DNA of 7,265 bases from Rhodanobacteraceae bacterium (lineage in GTDB: Bacteria; Pseudomonadota; Gammaproteobacteria; Xanthomonadales; Rhodanobacteraceae): NCBI GenBank assembly GCA_025928735.1, contig JAICIW010000106.1, positions 1 through 7,265 of the forward strand, read 5' to 3'. The notes beneath the pieces were generated by a model. The model had not been told where the DNA came from and made no database searches. It was given only the letters and a program-made list of their open reading frames with translations. Positions 5,547-7,265 of the stretch are shown here, one piece after another. The position numbers and the translations under genes are program-made. Position 1 is the stretch's first letter. Every line of letters starts with the position of its first letter.

Positions 5547-6098
5547 ATGGAGACCGAAGCAATCGCGGCGCGCGTGGCGCCGGCCCTTGCGGAACTGGGC
5601 CTGGAATGCCTGGGCGTGGAATGGAATGCCGGCCATGGTGGCGGCTTGCTGCGCGTGTACATCGATTCGCTGCAGCACGACGGTGACGCCGCGAATGCGG
5701 TGAGCGTGGACGATTGCGAGGCAGCCAGCCGCGAGATTTCCGCCCTGCTGGACGTGGAAGATCCGATCCCCGGTCATTACGTGCTGGAAGTTTCCTCGCC
5801 GGGCATCGAGCGGCCGCTGTTCGATGCCGCGCAGTTCGGGCGTTTTGTTGGTGAAGAAGCCAAGGTGACGTTGAAGCTGCCGCGCGAGGGTCGCCGGCGG
5901 ATGCGCGGCAAGATCGCAGCGGTAGAAGGCAAGCGCATCGGCATGGACGTGGATGGCACGCGCATCGACATCGCCGAGGATGAAATCGAAAGCGCGCACC
6001 TGGTGCCGGATTGGAACGCGCTGGGCTACACACCCAAGGCCAAACCGGGCAAGGGCGTGGATGGTGCCAAGGGCAGGAAGCCCAAACGCAAGCATTGA
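5547..6098 (+). CDS. rimP: Ribosome maturation factor RimP, copy 2 (complete)
   Basis: The product is 183 aa, longer than E. coli RimP (about 150 aa) because of a Lys/Gly-rich C-terminal tail from about residue 160 ending in KGRKPKRKH. It acts in the cytoplasm in 30S subunit maturation. The N-terminal domain has GLECLGVEW (18-26) and RVYID (36-40); EVSSPGIERPL (81-91) links to the SH3-like C-terminal domain. The ATG at 5547 gives the same METEAI start as copy 1. The ribosome-binding site is weak: GGAG (5531-5534) is 12 nt away, so translation may be modest or controlled by the leader. It is followed after 93 nt by nusA, the standard rimP-nusA-infB order. Nothing in the sequence suggests decay of either copy. 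Confidence 0.95.
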   Translation: METEAIAARVAPALAELGLECLGVEWNAGHGGGLLRVYIDSLQHDGDAANAVSVDDCEAASREISALLDVEDPIPGHYVLEVSSPGIERPLFDAAQFGRFVGEEAKVTLKLPREGRRRMRGKIAAVEGKRIGMDVDGTRIDIAEDEIESAHLVPDWNALGYTPKAKPGKGVDGAKGRKPKRKH

Positions 6099-6111
6099 TG
6101 GATTGAAAATC

Positions 6112-6138
6112 ATTGGGTCCCGGCTTTCGCCGGATGAC
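6112..6138. repeat. REP-like hairpin in the rimP-nusA gap
   Basis: CCGGC (6120-6124) pairs with GCCGG (6129-6133) around TTTC, flanked by TGGGTC on the left and ATGACG on the right. This closely resembles the short dispersed palindrome of the type TCCCGGCTTTCGCCGGGA...TGACG that is abundant between genes in Xanthomonadales and other proteobacteria. Here one G of the 3' arm is missing, so the stem is slightly degraded. It lies inside an operon, so it would be transcribed. Confidence 0.55.
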
Positions 6139-6191
6139 GAGATCGAGGAATACCGAAGCGCGCTGAACGTGGCTTCGACGGAGCAAATGAG

Positions 6192-7265
6192 ATGAATCGC
6201 GACTTGTTGATGATCGTGGACACCGTGGCCGCCGAGAAGGCGGTGCCGCGCGACGTGATTTTCGGAGCGCTGGAAGCCGCGCTGGCGACCGCCGCGAAGA
6301 AGCGCTATCCGGAAGAGGAACCCGACATCCGCGTCGCGATCGATCAGGAATCCGGCGACTACGAAACCTTCCGCCGCTGGGAAGTGATCGCGGACGACGG
6401 CGAAATGGAATCGCCCGACTGGCAGTTGCGCCTGATGGATGCGGAAGACGAGCGTCCGGGTGCCCAGGTCGGCGAGCACATCGAGCAGCAGATCGAGAAC
6501 CCCGAGTTCGGGCGCATCACCGCGCAGGCCGCCAAGCAGGTGATCGTGCAGCGGATCCGCGAGGCCGAGCGCGCGCAGGTGGTCGATGCCTACAAGGACC
6601 GCGTGGGCGAATTGATCAATGGCGTCGCCAAGCGCGTCGAGCGCGGCAATATCTATCTGGACCTCGGCGGCAATGCCGAAGCCTTCATCCCGCGCGACAA
6701 GGCGATTCCGCGCGAAGCGGTGCGCGTGGGCGACCGGGTGCGCGGCTACCTGTTCGAGGTGCGTTCCGAACCGCGCGGTCCGCAGTTGTTCGTATCGCGC
6801 ACCGCGCCGGAATTCATGATGGAGCTGTTCAAGCTGGAAGTGCCGGAAGTGGGTCAGGGCATCGTCGAGATCCGCGCCTGCGCGCGCGATGCCGGCGACC
6901 GCGCCAAGATCGCGGTGGAGGCGCACGACAAGCGCACCGATCCGATCGGCGCGTGCATCGGCATGCGCGGTTCGCGCGTACAGGCGGTGTCCAACGAGTT
7001 GAACGGCGAGCGCATCGACATCGTGTTGTGGAACGACGCGCCCGCGCAGTTCGTGATCAACGCGATGGCGCCGGCCGAGGTGCAGTCGATCATCGTCGAC
7101 GAAGACAAGCATTCGATGGACATCGCGGTGGCCGAGGACAAGCTGTCGCAGGCGATCGGCCGCGGCGGCCAGAACGTGCGCCTGGCGAGCAAGCTGACCG
7201 GCTGGGATCTCAAGGTGATGACCCAGGACCAGGTCGCCGCCAAGAGCGAGGCCGAGCAGGAAGCC
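6192..7265 (+). CDS. nusA: Transcription termination/antitermination factor NusA (3' end cut by the window edge)
   Basis: 358 codons are visible and the frame is open at the right edge; full NusA is about 500 aa, so the C-terminal acidic repeats are missing here. NusA binds RNA polymerase and modulates pausing, intrinsic termination and antitermination. The N-terminal polymerase-binding domain covers about 1-130 and includes ETFRRW. The S1 domain is about 136-200 (LDLGGNAEAFIPRD). KH1 has GMRG at 257-260 within GACIGMRGSRVQAVS. KH2 has GRGG at 323-326 within QAIGRGGQNVRLAS. NusA-typical INAMAPAEV lies between the two. The start at 6192 has GGAG (6180-6183) 8 nt upstream. It is the second gene of the rimP operon; infB would be expected next, outside the window. 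NusA could in principle act on the leader terminators before rimP, giving autoregulation, but that is inference. Confidence 0.97.
   Translation, partial: MNRDLLMIVDTVAAEKAVPRDVIFGALEAALATAAKKRYPEEEPDIRVAIDQESGDYETFRRWEVIADDGEMESPDWQLRLMDAEDERPGAQVGEHIEQQIENPEFGRITAQAAKQVIVQRIREAERAQVVDAYKDRVGELINGVAKRVERGNIYLDLGGNAEAFIPRDKAIPREAVRVGDRVRGYLFEVRSEPRGPQLFVSRTAPEFMMELFKLEVPEVGQGIVEIRACARDAGDRAKIAVEAHDKRTDPIGACIGMRGSRVQAVSNELNGERIDIVLWNDAPAQFVINAMAPAEVQSIIVDEDKHSMDIAVAEDKLSQAIGRGGQNVRLASKLTGWDLKVMTQDQVAAKSEAEQEA

Noticed and set aside
2773..6186. 1137-aa minus-strand open frame
   Set aside because: It is a long antisense frame over three clear plus-strand genes and an RNA leader, rich in Arg/His/Ala as expected from GC-rich antisense shadows; it contains no recognisable domain.
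5496..7112. 538-aa minus-strand open frame
   Set aside because: It is antisense to rimP and nusA, both of which have complete family motifs; its own composition is typical of a shadow.

Overview
The window looks like chromosomal DNA of a GC-rich gammaproteobacterium. The RimP and NusA sequences, the initiator-tRNA/rimP linkage and a REP-like hairpin fit the Xanthomonadales (Rhodanobacteraceae/Xanthomonadaceae), but that placement is an inference from memory, not from a search.

Layout, left to right. On the minus strand, reading leftwards out of the window: a sigma70-type promoter (731-759), an initiator tRNA-fMet gene (642-718), a structured leader RNA ending in an intrinsic terminator (505-641), and rimP, cut by the left edge (1-481). 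Upstream of that unit, also on the minus strand, is a secreted BON-domain protein (872-1291). A 289-bp divergent gap follows. Then comes a plus-strand, translationally coupled three-gene operon for a molybdenum hydroxylase of the PaoABC/YagTSR type: [2Fe-2S] subunit (1581-2096), FAD subunit (2093-3082) and molybdopterin subunit (3079-5178). A 368-bp gap holds a strong promoter (5306-5334) and a second copy of the leader RNA with its terminator (to 5524). A second, complete rimP (5547-6098) and nusA, cut by the right edge (6192-7265), complete the window.

The main surprise is that the head of the rimP-nusA operon occurs twice, as two outward-facing arms of an imperfect inverted repeat about 5 kb apart. 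By hand alignment the two RimP proteins are about 80% identical and the coding DNA roughly 80-85% identical. A 72-nt block of the untranslated leader differs at only one base. The leaders contain hairpins that present GGA in their loops, one of them supported by several compensatory base-pair changes between the copies, followed by a terminator just before rimP. This suggests an attenuated, possibly CsrA/RsmA-responsive leader or a terminated small RNA. Whether one genome really carries both copies or the contig is a chimera of two related organisms must be settled before any biological reading.

The molybdenum hydroxylase operon differs from E. coli paoABCD in having no Tat signal on the Fe-S subunit and no PaoD-type maturation factor beside it, so a cytoplasmic aldehyde or heterocycle oxidoreductase is likely.
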